Origin: Lachnospiraceae bacterium
GTDB lineage: Bacteria; Bacillota; Clostridia; Lachnospirales; Lachnospiraceae
Reading direction: 5' to 3'
NCBI GenBank assembly: GCA_009911185.1
Contig: QXWW01000002.1
Span: 124,001-188,000 of the forward strand
Length of the DNA: 64,000 bases
Under the pieces are notes generated by a model. That model saw only the letters and a list, made by a program, of their open reading frames with translations. It had not been told where the DNA came from and ran no database searches. This document shows, piece after piece, positions 54,671 to 63,001 of the stretch. The stretch's first letter is position 1; the number at the start of each line of letters is the position of its first letter. Position numbers and translations under genes: made by a program.

Positions 54671-55141
54671 TTAGTTTTGCTTCCAGCCATCTCCATAATG
54701 ATACTCTAGATTCTCATTGACAGCTTCTATATATTTATTATACTGTGAACGCATTCTGTTTTGTGAAACCAGATCAGGTGCCAAGTTTACAGCTTTTAAC
54801 GCCTGTTTTTTAAAAATCCCATCTCTATATGTAGTAAAATTTTCTGTTCCAACCAGCACTAATCCCCACCATACCCTATAATTATTAGGTGCCATTTGTA
54901 TGGCATAATCAAATGCTTCAAACGCACGTTCATAATCTCCTATATTTAAAAAAGTATATCCAGAATCAATGCGATCTGCTAGTGTTGGTATACCATCAAC
55001 AGAAACCCGTCCCTGTTTTTTTGCCTCAAATACAAGAATCGTATTCCTGCACCATTTACATTTTACGCTCGTTGCACCAGAATCAATTTTAAGAACACCG
55101 CCACACATAGGGCAAAGGGGAACCTGCAAATTAATATCCAT
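54671..55141 (-). CDS. Zinc-ribbon plus TPR-like protein, partner of the SPFH protein
   Basis: A 156-residue protein: N-terminal zinc ribbon with Cys10, Cys13, Cys28, Cys31 (CPMCGG and CKWCRN), then a TPR-like pair at ~60-100 (GYTFLNIGDYERAFEAFDYAIQMAPNNYRVWWGL). This ribbon-plus-helices layout resembles the cytoplasmic part of YdjG-type partners. It is the first gene of the operon with the SPFH gene 21 bases downstream, which suggests a physical complex. GGAGGG precedes the ATG. Function unknown. Confidence 0.7.
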   Translation of the reverse strand: MDINLQVPLCPMCGGVLKIDSGATSVKCKWCRNTILVFEAKKQGRVSVDGIPTLADRIDSGYTFLNIGDYERAFEAFDYAIQMAPNNYRVWWGLVLVGTENFTTYRDGIFKKQALKAVNLAPDLVSQNRMRSQYNKYIEAVNENLEYHYGDGWKQN

Positions 55142-55171
55142 ATACTTCCCTCCAAATCAATTATCAAGTAT

Positions 55172-55199
55172 TTGACAAATTTTTCCTCTATGATATAAT
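55172..55199 (+). promoter_or_regulatory. Strong promoter between the divergent SPFH-module genes
   Basis: Perfect TTGACA (55172) and TATAAT (55194) spaced by 16 bases, 48 bases before the ATG at 55247. Confidence 0.75.
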
Positions 55200-55246
55200 A
55201 AATATATACTATTTTCAACAAATTGTCTATAAGGAAGGGGTAAAAT

Positions 55247-55663
55247 ATGCCAAAAATTGAATCAGGAAATATTGTTAGTAAAGAATCATACTTATTTGAG
55301 AATCAAGCAGACAAAGAAGGACGAATTTTAGATGCAATTAAAGCAGAAGCAAATGCGCGCCGCATGGATGTTCAAATTAGTGTTCAGAAAATGAAATCGG
55401 GAGGATTATTTTTAGGCACAAAGGAAGAGGTAATTACGGTAACTTGTGGTTCCTATAATCCAGTTTATATTATAACACGTGTTGTTGGAACATATTTGTA
55501 TGTCAGCATTGTTACTATGGCAGTTTTAGATTTTTCAAAGGTTGAAAATATTTTTAAGACAGAGTCTTTCAGTGCATATTGGAATGCATGTGTGTCTACG
55601 CTTCAAACTGCATTAGCAAATCTTGGTTTTGAGCAGTACACAAAGAAGTTTACTGGCATTTAA
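55247..55663 (+). CDS. Unknown 138-residue protein of the SPFH module
   Basis: A 138-residue soluble protein. An N-terminal helix (about 22-42), then beta-rich 'VQISVQKMKSGGLFLGTKEEVITVTCGSYNPVYIITRVVGTYLYVSIVTM' and a C-terminal helix. No family recognised and no TM helix. Divergently transcribed from the zinc-ribbon/SPFH pair with its own strong promoter and AAGGAAGGGG site. Sharing an intergenic region and the flanking repeats points to a common module. Confidence 0.65.
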   Translation: MPKIESGNIVSKESYLFENQADKEGRILDAIKAEANARRMDVQISVQKMKSGGLFLGTKEEVITVTCGSYNPVYIITRVVGTYLYVSIVTMAVLDFSKVENIFKTESFSAYWNACVSTLQTALANLGFEQYTKKFTGI

Positions 55664-55714
55664 AATCAAGTTAATTTTGCTTTACTCGTTATTTAAAATT
55701 TGTATCATATATCA

Positions 55715-55863
55715 CTTACGGTGAACTGGCTTACTTTGCAAATCCCTGTAATGAAAATGCAGGGCTATTCTGCAAAAGAGATTGCGCCGATTGTCGGTCT
55801 GACAACAGGAGCTATTTATGCAAGGTTAGACCATCTTAGAAAAAAGCTGCGGAAGATTTTATA
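55715..55863 (+). pseudogene. 3' fragment of a sigma-like gene (second copy)
   Basis: Encodes only the C-terminal HTH (MKMQGYSAKEIAPIVGLTTG..., to the stop at 55863) of the regulator at 53014, with synonymous and a few missense differences. No start codon or upstream part exists; it is the right junction of the SPFH cassette. Confidence 0.85.
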
Positions 55864-55985
55864 AGCGTCTAATATAGACTGCTTTCTTACGGACTATTGG
55901 GTGGGGGATAAAATTCTCCCACCCGATTTTAGGAAAAGTGAATAAAATTTGCGTCCACAGGGAATACTAAAAAGTTTGTCCAAAA
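55715..55985 (+). repeat. Direct repeat, copy 2
   Basis: Partner of 53290-53557; includes the sigma-gene fragment and its downstream hairpin region. After it the sequence continues into the mobilization region. Confidence 0.8.
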
Positions 55986-56592
55986 TCTTGACATGGATAT
56001 AGCCGCTATGGTATTCTGAAATCCCCATAAGGAAATTGGAAAATCAAAAATTAAATAAGCACACATAGATGGAAGAATGGAATGTCAGCAGATGGACAAG
56101 GCTGACCATCGCCGAAGCAACGCTGCTTTTTCGGTCGGTGTATGGCAGCATGGGTTTTGAATTTCAAAGCCGTTACATAGCATTGCGAATTAGAGCAGGA
56201 GAAAACACTCCTGTCATTCGTGGTGTGGTGTGGCGGCTTTTTCATTTTATCCGAAAGACAAGAGCAATCAAATCCAGAACGGAGGTGGAAAGGACATAGG
56301 ATTTTCTTTTCGGAGGGTAAAGAAAGATATGAAAGAATGTCGGCTACACAGGGTAATTGCTCTGTGGCGGTGTCCACAGAGATAGCGAGCATCGGATTGT
56401 GTCAGCCATAGCGGAAAACGCTTTGCATTTCCCGCTATGACCGCGGTGCTCCTCGAATGCTCATGCAAGCATGGCATTCTCATCGCTACTCGCGCACAAT
56501 CCCAATCCATGCCGCTTATGGGCATGGACTTACTCAGGGGACGCCCCTGTTTACCCCGAAAAAAGAGAAATCAAGACTGGAGGATAAGAAAA
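55986..56592 (+). other. Inverted-repeat-rich region before the mobilization genes, candidate oriT
   Basis: About 600 bases with no supported gene. Inverted repeats: CTCTGTGG/CCACAGAG (56360-56381), CATAGCGG/CCGCTATG (56407-56439), GAATG..CATGC/GCATG..CATTC (56456-56480). oriT sites of relaxase/MobC systems usually lie just upstream of mobC and contain such repeats. The nick site cannot be identified by eye. Confidence 0.5.
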
Positions 56593-56949
56593 ATGAGCAG
56601 GAAGAAATCAGAAAAGAACGTTCGGAATGTCCCGATTACTGTCCGACTGAACGAGGAAGAAAGCAGGCATTTAAAGAATTGTGCCGCCGCTTGCGGTCTG
56701 TCAGCAGTGGAGTTTATGCGTCAGCTATGCAGAGGAATCGCCCCGCAGCCACAGCCAGAAAAAGAATTTTGGGAGCTCCTAAATACGCTTTACGAGGTAC
56801 ACGCCGCCTTTAAAAAGTGTATTCCTTACTTCCCTTCCGCTGCTGAAATCTGCAAGGAGATTGAGCAGTTGGCAGTAGATTTGCAACAGAGATTTACCAT
56901 GCCGCAGCCGTTTGACATCGAAGCTTATGCAGGGAAAGGGGCGGTCTGA
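56593..56949 (+). CDS. Mobilization protein MobC-like (relaxosome accessory)
   Basis: A 118-residue basic protein: 'NVRNVPITVRLNEEESRHLKNCAAACGLSAVEFMRQLCRG' is the ribbon-helix-helix start of MobC family proteins. It helps the relaxase open oriT. Start at 56593 with GGAGG upstream. One base separates its stop from the relaxase start. Confidence 0.85.
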   Translation: MSRKKSEKNVRNVPITVRLNEEESRHLKNCAAACGLSAVEFMRQLCRGIAPQPQPEKEFWELLNTLYEVHAAFKKCIPYFPSAAEICKEIEQLAVDLQQRFTMPQPFDIEAYAGKGAV

Positions 56950-56950
56950 T

Positions 56951-58315
56951 ATGGCGGTAACGAGTCTTTGGCATATCGAGGGGAACTTAAAAGATTTGAT
57001 TGACTATGTGGAAAATCCAGAAAAGACCGTGCCGAATGAGGGTATGCAGGACTTCTTCCATGTGTTCTCCTATGTGAAGAATCCAGAGAAAACAGACAGC
57101 GGCGGGTATGTTTCCGCTATCAATTGTTTAAAGGAAACAGCGTTACAGCAGATGATTCTGACAAAGAAACAGTACCAAAAGACAGGAGGCTATATCGCAT
57201 GGCACGGCTACCAGAGCTTCAAGCCAGACGAGGTAACGCCCGAACAGTGCTATGAAATCGGCTTAAAACTGGCAGGGGAAATGTGGGGAGATAAGTACCA
57301 GATAATCGTTGCCACCCATCTTGACAGGGGGCATCTCCATAACCATTTCTGTTTCAACTCCGTTTCCTATTTGGACGGGAAGAAATATAATTACTCAAAA
57401 TCGGAGCAGAAACGGTTAAGGGAAGTGTCTGACCGATTATGCCGTGAGTACGGTTTATCAGTGATTGAAAATCCAAAGAAAGCCCCGTCAAGACCGCTGT
57501 ATCTGGACGAGAAAAGCGGAAAGCCGACACGCTACAATGTCTATCTGGAAGATTTAGCGGCAGCAATCAGCGGCAGCCGAGATATTCCGCACATGATGAA
57601 ATATCTGACCGACAAAGGCTATGGGGTTGATTTTTCGGGCAGCCATTGGAAGATGAAGCTGCCACAGTATAAACACTTCACAAGGTTAGATACCCTTGAC
57701 GAACGCTTAACGCCCGATTTTATCCGTTCGCATTTAGGCACAAGAGCGAGGTATGGGAACTACAAAGCAAGGATTTCCTACTCTCCCCATATGCCAAAGG
57801 AATATAAAAATGCATGGAAACCAAGACAGAAAACAACAGGAATCTTAGCGTTGTATTACTACTGGTGCTACCAGTTGGGAATATTTCCGAAAGGAACAGG
57901 CTACAAGCCGACAAGCCCGCTGATGAAAGAGGAGCTTCGGAAACTGGATGAGATTACCGCACAGGTGCGCTATATGTCAAAGCATAACATCTCCACCCTC
58001 TCCGATTTACACGCCGACAGGGACAAAAATCAGTCGGAAATGGAACGGCTTACCGATTATCGGCGGCACTTGCAGAATAAGATACGCCGTGCCTCACCAG
58101 CCGAAAAAGAAACATTGAGAGCCGAGAAGAACGGAGTGACGGAGCAGATAGCCGAACTACGAAAGAGATTGAAATATGCTGCTGCTATCGAAAAACGCTC
58201 CGCCCATATAGACGACTGTTTAAACCAAATCCATGACACAATAGAAAACCAACGGTCAAATCATCAGAAACAGCCAACTAAAACAGAACGCAGGAGGGAG
58301 GAATCATTGCGATGA
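56951..58315 (+). CDS. Relaxase/mobilization nuclease (MOB family)
   Basis: A 454-residue relaxase. The nuclease domain fills the first ~300 residues, with the three-His metal site in 'ATHLDRGHLHNHFCFNSVSYLDG', and 'WHGYQSFKPDEVTPEQC' upstream. A C-terminal coiled coil runs from ~330. It nicks oriT and leads the strand into the recipient. No own coupling protein is present, so transfer would need a helper element. Overlaps tnpW by four bases. Confidence 0.9.
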   Translation: MAVTSLWHIEGNLKDLIDYVENPEKTVPNEGMQDFFHVFSYVKNPEKTDSGGYVSAINCLKETALQQMILTKKQYQKTGGYIAWHGYQSFKPDEVTPEQCYEIGLKLAGEMWGDKYQIIVATHLDRGHLHNHFCFNSVSYLDGKKYNYSKSEQKRLREVSDRLCREYGLSVIENPKKAPSRPLYLDEKSGKPTRYNVYLEDLAAAISGSRDIPHMMKYLTDKGYGVDFSGSHWKMKLPQYKHFTRLDTLDERLTPDFIRSHLGTRARYGNYKARISYSPHMPKEYKNAWKPRQKTTGILALYYYWCYQLGIFPKGTGYKPTSPLMKEELRKLDEITAQVRYMSKHNISTLSDLHADRDKNQSEMERLTDYRRHLQNKIRRASPAEKETLRAEKNGVTEQIAELRKRLKYAAAIEKRSAHIDDCLNQIHDTIENQRSNHQKQPTKTERRREESLR

Positions 58316-58614
58316 TCAGGCTGTCCGAGGAAGAAATACAAGCAATTATGGAAGAATACAAAGACGCCCCTATGGTAAACCCCGACAAAATATATCCCCC
58401 TCTGCCGCCCGCCGAGAATGCCAAGCCCCTTGTCCGTATCCCAGAGCCGATAAGCCTTAGCGAGAAAATCGGCGGCACGGAATACACCGTCAACGCCCAT
58501 TTCCGAAAAGACGGGCGGGATTTGCTCTGCATCCTTGCAGATATATTTCGGCGCAGCACACAGGGTTATGGACTTTATGACGGGGAGAATTGGGGTGATG
58601 ATGACGGGGAATAA
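58312..58614 (+). CDS. tnpW: TnpW-like transposon-encoded protein
   Basis: A 100-residue acidic protein. N-terminal 'MIRLSEEEIQAIMEEYKDAPMV' and the central 'EKIGGTEYTVNAHFRKDGRD' match the TnpW phrase IGGTxYxVxxHF. After that the C-terminus (LLCILADIFRRSTQGYG) departs from the usual ending in the family. ATGA overlap with the relaxase. Role unknown. Confidence 0.7.
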   Translation: MIRLSEEEIQAIMEEYKDAPMVNPDKIYPPLPPAENAKPLVRIPEPISLSEKIGGTEYTVNAHFRKDGRDLLCILADIFRRSTQGYGLYDGENWGDDDGE

Positions 58615-58645
58615 CAGGCAGCGGAAAGATTATCGCTTTAAAGCG

Positions 58646-58674
58646 TTGAAGTTTAAGGGCAGATGTGGTATGCT
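58646..58674 (+). promoter_or_regulatory. Promoter of the serine recombinase gene
   Basis: TTGAAG (58646) and TATGCT (58669), spaced 17, about 49 bases before the ATG at 58723. Confidence 0.5.
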
Positions 58675-58722
58675 GTACCTACACTTCACAATACCGTGTC
58701 TGCTGTCGGAAAGGAGAGCCTT

Positions 58723-60381
58723 ATGAAAAGACAGCAGGAAGAATATACCGCCTTATACTGTCGTTTAAGCCAAGACGACGGGCGGGAAGGCGAAAGCAAC
58801 AGTATTGTAAACCAAAAAGAATATCTGCTGAAATACGCAAAGGAACATGGTTTTCCCAACCCGAAATTCTATGTTGGCGACGGTTATATGGGTACGAATT
58901 TTGACCGCCCAAGCTTTAAGGAAATGTCGGCGGATATTGAGAAAGGGATTGTAAAAACGGTCATTGTCAAAGACCTATCCCGTTTCGGCAGGAACTATAT
59001 CGAGGTCGGCTCTTACTCCGAAATCATCTACCCTGAAGCGGGCGTGCGGTTTATCGCCATCATGGACAATGTGGACACGGGCAGCCTTGAAAGCAATGAA
59101 TTTGCCGCCTTTACCAACCTTTTCAACGAATGGTATCCCAAAAGCACGAGCAAAAAGGTAAAGGAAGTCAAGAAAGCGAAAGGGCTTGCGGGCGAGCATT
59201 TAGGAGGACCGCCCTATGGATATTTGCGTAATCCAGACGACAAGACACGCTGGCTTGTGGATGAAGAAGCGGCGGCAGTCGTCCGCAGGATATTCTCACT
59301 CTGTATGCAGGGGAAAGGAATCTCCGCCATTGCTGATACGCTTTGGGAAGATAAGGTATTAACTCCATCCGCATACAAGGCTTCAAAAGGATTAGCCGCA
59401 GCGATTGTGTCAGAGAACCCTTATAATTGGGAATCCACCACAGTAGCGTTAATTCTTGAGAACGTGGCATATATCGGGGTTACGGAAAGTTTTAAATCTA
59501 CCCGTTTAGGCTTTAAGAGCAAAAAGCGGATTCCCACCGCAAAGGAAATGCGGACTTTCATCGAAAACGCCCATACACCCCTTATTGACAGGGAAATATG
59601 GGACAAAGTGCAGGCGATACGGGCAAATAAACGCAGACCGACAAAAAACGGAGCTGTAAGCATTTTCACAGGGCTGCTTTATTGTGCCGACTGCGGCACA
59701 AAATTAAGCCTGCGTGCCGCAAAGAACTACTTGTATTTCCGTTGTTCCAAGTATAAGGGAAACAGCAGGAGCGGAATCTGCACACATCATTATATCCGGG
59801 AGGATGTTTTATACCAGTTGGTATTAAAACAGCTTCAACAGTTCCTGTCTTATTTACAGCAGTTTGAGCGTGTATTTATCAAACGGCAGATTGACAACAC
59901 CCTTGCGGAACGCCGCTATGAACTGTCTGCAAAGCAGAAACAGATTGAAAAAGATGAAAAACGGATGAAGGAGCTTGACCGCCTGTTCCGCAAAATCTAC
60001 GAGGATAATGTCAATGGAAAGCTGAATAATGAACGTTTTTACAAGCTTTCAGACGGATATGAAGCCGAGCAGGAACAGTTAAAACAGGAAATCGAAACCC
60101 TGACCGCCGAGGTCAGCGAAACCGACACGGAAATCACCAATGTTTCCAAGCTGATAGCCGCCACCAAGAAATATACCCGCATTGACGAACTGACACCCGA
60201 AATCTTAAATACCTTTGTGGATAAAATTGTAGTCCACGAATGTGAGAAAAAAGATGGGAAACGGACACAGGATATTGACATCTACTATTCCTATGTCGGG
60301 ATTGTAGACATCCCTACGGATGAAGAAATGCGGGAAATGGAACGGGAATACGGAAAACGTACCAAACGTCAAACCGCCTAA
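58723..60381 (+). CDS. Large serine recombinase (TnpX-like)
   Basis: A 552-residue recombinase: resolvase domain with catalytic Ser in YCRLSQDD (residue ~15) and 'VKDLSRFGRNY'; recombinase domain from ~165 ('GGPPYGYLRNP', 'VVRRIFSLCMQGKGISAIADTLW'); zinc ribbon ~325-365 (CADCGTKLSL..CSKYKG..CTHH); a coiled coil ~410-490 and a C-terminal DUF4368-like part. It catalyses excision and integration. Start at 58723 behind GGAAAGGAG. It lies at the right end of the element, 50 bases from the terminal repeat. Confidence 0.94.
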   Translation: MKRQQEEYTALYCRLSQDDGREGESNSIVNQKEYLLKYAKEHGFPNPKFYVGDGYMGTNFDRPSFKEMSADIEKGIVKTVIVKDLSRFGRNYIEVGSYSEIIYPEAGVRFIAIMDNVDTGSLESNEFAAFTNLFNEWYPKSTSKKVKEVKKAKGLAGEHLGGPPYGYLRNPDDKTRWLVDEEAAAVVRRIFSLCMQGKGISAIADTLWEDKVLTPSAYKASKGLAAAIVSENPYNWESTTVALILENVAYIGVTESFKSTRLGFKSKKRIPTAKEMRTFIENAHTPLIDREIWDKVQAIRANKRRPTKNGAVSIFTGLLYCADCGTKLSLRAAKNYLYFRCSKYKGNSRSGICTHHYIREDVLYQLVLKQLQQFLSYLQQFERVFIKRQIDNTLAERRYELSAKQKQIEKDEKRMKELDRLFRKIYEDNVNGKLNNERFYKLSDGYEAEQEQLKQEIETLTAEVSETDTEITNVSKLIAATKKYTRIDELTPEILNTFVDKIVVHECEKKDGKRTQDIDIYYSYVGIVDIPTDEEMREMEREYGKRTKRQTA

Positions 60382-60391
60382 ATATAGGCGT

Positions 60392-60417
60392 GGCAGGAGA
60401 AAATCTATGCTCCTGCC
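60392..60417 (+). terminator. Hairpin after the recombinase gene
   Basis: GGCAGGAG pairs perfectly with CTCCTGCC around a 10-base loop, ten bases past the stop. A T run follows only after 13 bases. Confidence 0.55.
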
Positions 60418-60430
60418 CATACATATCTAT

Positions 60431-60447
60431 TTTTATCCTTATCTGGT
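60431..60447 (-). repeat. Right terminal inverted repeat of the element
   Basis: TTTTATCCTTATCTGGT, the reverse complement of 48691-48707. Confidence 0.75.
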
Positions 60448-61360
60448 ATCAATCAACGATAATGAACCATTTTCTTTGCATCTAAATACCTTTCTTCCTG
60501 TTCCTCATCGCAAGTCGCAAGGATTTTCTATCTTAAAATAATTGAATGTCATCATTTTCCAAATATCAATTATTGTCTCTTTCTGGCAATGGTTTATGTG
60601 ACAACAGGGTTATTCCCTGCTTACTCAGAGATTTTAGTAATATTACTATAATCAATATTAAAAATTTTCGCAAATGATTTTAAAAATATTGCCATCTCTG
60701 GATTAGCAAGCATCTTCATCCGTATTTTGTAGTCTGCCAGTGATACCACTGCTCTGTTTTCTGCTGTGTATCTTCGGCTTGCTGTGTTTTCCTGCTTAAT
60801 TGAACACTCTCATTTCTGCTCAATACCACATAACTAAAGCGCTATCTGTCATAACCTTCTGGTTACAAACAACATATATTAAACGTTTCATATTGGATGA
60901 AACTGATTAATACTTACTTCTTGAAAATCGTCATTTACCTTTCTCAGAACTGTTTTTTCTGTATCAGACTATTTTTCATCCTTCCCATTTTCGAGTGTCC
61001 GATTGGAATCTTTAAATAGCTGCCATCTTATCCTATCCACTACTAATCTTTGTTTTCGTCCCTTTCAGTACCAAAGCGGAATGTATGCTTGCCACCGGAA
61101 ATCTTTAGGATGTCATACTCGAAGTAAGGTCACGTTTGTTGTGCCTTTTACCCAGGCCGTGAGTTCTAAGACAAGCGACAAATCTATCTGCCTTTCCCAT
61201 TCAGGCATGTCATGAACCATCTGCACAAAGAATCTGCTGTTTTACAATATATAAAATAACTTTCCAAAAAAATAAGCCAAGGGGTTTCGCGAATGAAAAC
61301 CTCTCGGCTATGTAATGTTCAGTCCTAACTATGGACTGTGGAAAAACTGTATCTTTTTTA
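60448..61360 (-). pseudogene. Decayed coding remnants right of the element
   Basis: No intact gene in ~900 bases. On the minus strand, from high to low coordinates: 'MPEWERQIDLSLVLELTAWVKG' (about 61215-61150), 'EYDILKISGGKHTFRF' (about 61110-61045), and a tail ending 'NPEMAIFLKSFAKIFNI...' that stops at about 60640. They are in different frames with stops between them, so they are fragments of one or two genes. I cannot name the family; a transposase or element-borne protein is possible. Confidence 0.45.
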
Positions 61361-61777
61361 TTATTTCGTGGAATCTAAAATATATTGATAGGCAAATTCG
61401 ATTCCTTTACAAGTCAGATTTTCACACATATGTGGCGGATCGCTCTCTAAAAAACCCGTAGGACGCAAATCAAAACATCTTAATGAACCAAACATCCTAT
61501 CAAAAGCAGACGCAAAATTGTAACAGACCGATACAATTTCATCCTCTGTTTTTCCTTTCCTATGAAGATAAATTCCTATGAACATAAGCGTACCTTCAAC
61601 TAAGCCACATTGCGCTCTGTACCCGCCTGCACCATGCAATCCAACCGCAGACCAGATTGTTTGCGGTTCAACAGCAGTTTTAAATATTTCACTTAAACAG
61701 ACAAGGGCTGTCCTTGCACAATTTATATCTTCTTTCCAGTACAATTCATGTACTCGTTTTATTATATATTCCTTCAT
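61361..61777 (-). CDS. C-GCAxxG-C-C family-like cysteine-rich protein
   Basis: A ~138-residue soluble protein with a spaced Cys pattern: NCARTAL near 20, 'QCGLVEGTLMFIGIY' near 58-72, 'VCYNFASAFDRMFGSLRCFDLRP' and 'CENLTCKGIEFAY' at the end. Pattern and phrases fit the C-GCAxxG-C-C redox-like family, though the first glycine of the motif is Gln here. Function unknown. GGAGG lies ten bases before the ATG at 61777 and seven before a TTG at 61780. Confidence 0.65.
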   Translation of the reverse strand: MKEYIIKRVHELYWKEDINCARTALVCLSEIFKTAVEPQTIWSAVGLHGAGGYRAQCGLVEGTLMFIGIYLHRKGKTEDEIVSVCYNFASAFDRMFGSLRCFDLRPTGFLESDPPHMCENLTCKGIEFAYQYILDSTK

Positions 61778-61920
61778 CAATAGGCTACCTCCGAAAATGA
61801 CAATTCTTAGTGTACTGTCTCATTGATATTTAGGTAAAATCACACACGATATCTGTGCGATCCAAACCATTACATAACCATTAGGTAAGAAAATTACCTA
61901 TATGCAGCAAAGTAAAAGAA

Positions 61921-62496
61921 TCAATAATTTATAAGACGTCCATTGTCATTCCATTCACCATACATAACACCCTTTTTTGTATTATCTATCAGCTTTTTCA
62001 AACGGCTCTGGAATAAATCTGACTGCTTTTTCTTTATCTGGATTGTATCTATACGGACTCTTTGATATAAAGCAGGAAACCCACAAAAATTTTTCCAAAC
62101 TTCATTATCTGCTTTCAATGCCTGCAAAATATCATTATCTATGATAAATCCTGACGGCGACATGTCTGGAAGCATTGACCGGCCTGCCTCTGTCATACGC
62201 CCCAATTTTTCCATTCTTCTGCATCGTTCCTTATTCAATTCAGACCAAAGAGAGCCTTTTTTTCTCGGCGCTAATCTTTGCGCGGTTACGCCATTTTCAA
62301 GCTTTTTCGTTGTACTATCTATCCAGCCAAAGCACATGGCTTCTTCCACCGCATCAATATACCAAAAAGTTTTACAGTCTCTCGGTCTGCCCCTTTTTAC
62401 GACTACCCAGCATTCCGTCTCTGATTGATGAAATTTCTGTAACCATTCTCGAAGCTCATCTCTGTTTTGAGCATCCAATAAATTTTCTATTTCCAT
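61921..62496 (-). CDS. YdeI/OmpD-associated family protein
   Basis: A 191-residue protein: 'FHQSETECWVVVKRG', 'DAVEEAMCFGWIDSTTKKL', 'QRLAPRKKGSLWSELNKERCRRMEKLGRMTEAG' are YdeI signatures. C-terminal region from ~120 fits the helical tail of the family. Function is not established; E. coli relatives are linked to peptide resistance. Start at 62496 (AGAGG upstream) is preferred over TTG at 62523. Confidence 0.78.
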   Translation of the reverse strand: MEIENLLDAQNRDELREWLQKFHQSETECWVVVKRGRPRDCKTFWYIDAVEEAMCFGWIDSTTKKLENGVTAQRLAPRKKGSLWSELNKERCRRMEKLGRMTEAGRSMLPDMSPSGFIIDNDILQALKADNEVWKNFCGFPALYQRVRIDTIQIKKKQSDLFQSRLKKLIDNTKKGVMYGEWNDNGRLINY

Positions 62497-62519
62497 AAAA
62501 TAACCTCTTCCATCCAATG

Positions 62520-62939
62520 TCAAAACCAGTTCGCCTGTTCATCTCTGAACTGCGGTACATTACCATTCTGATATGGATTATAGTTATTTAGATTACACCC
62601 AAATTCTTTTAAGGTTTTTATCCTGTTTTCTGCCGTCCATTCTATTAGCGACATTCCATCAAATTCCTCTATTCGGCCATCATACATTAAATTCTTAAAA
62701 TACCATTCTGCTACTGTCTGATTATCTTTATGAAAGAATTGTTTTATCTCCCATATAAGGACTTTTCCACGGCTGTTCCATTCGTTGAACCAATGTTTTA
62801 TCATGGCACGATTATCATATTTCGGACTCCAACTTTCAATATAAATAGCATCTTCCGTAAAAATATTGTCTATCCCTAAATCTTTTTGTTCCAGCCACAT
62901 ATCAAACCATGAGCGGATTATTTTTTCTCTTTCATTCAT
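62520..62939 (-). CDS. NTF2-like (SnoaL-type) protein
   Basis: A 139-residue alpha+beta cone-fold protein: 'IRSWFDMWLEQKDLGIDNIFTEDAIYIESW' then 'KHWFNEWNSRGKVLIWEIKQFFHKDNQTVAEWYF' as in SnoaL/NTF2-like proteins. Catalytic role unknown. Its end reaches the YdeI-like gene, so the two are probably co-transcribed. GGAGGG precedes the ATG. Confidence 0.75.
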   Translation of the reverse strand: MNEREKIIRSWFDMWLEQKDLGIDNIFTEDAIYIESWSPKYDNRAMIKHWFNEWNSRGKVLIWEIKQFFHKDNQTVAEWYFKNLMYDGRIEEFDGMSLIEWTAENRIKTLKEFGCNLNNYNPYQNGNVPQFRDEQANWF

Positions 62940-63001
62940 TATTCGGCACCCTCCTAAGCAAAAGTCATCAGCGATATTTTTATCTGACCGCCTAAATCCA
63001 T

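Larger units (their letters stand above)
48691..60447 (+). mobile_element. Tn4451-like mobilizable transposon (~11.8 kb) with two bracketed cargo cassettes
   Basis: The element carries tnpV (left end), tnpW, a large serine recombinase (right end), a MobC-like protein and relaxase, and a sigma-like regulator. A 17-bp perfect inverted repeat (ACCAGATAAGGATAAAA) sits outside the outermost genes at 48691-48707 and 60431-60447. It is mobilizable rather than self-transmissible: no T4SS or coupling protein gene is present. Cargo: TetR-flavodoxin-FMN operon, PadR-HXXEE operon, SPFH module. The exact excision dinucleotides cannot be fixed by eye. Confidence 0.8.
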
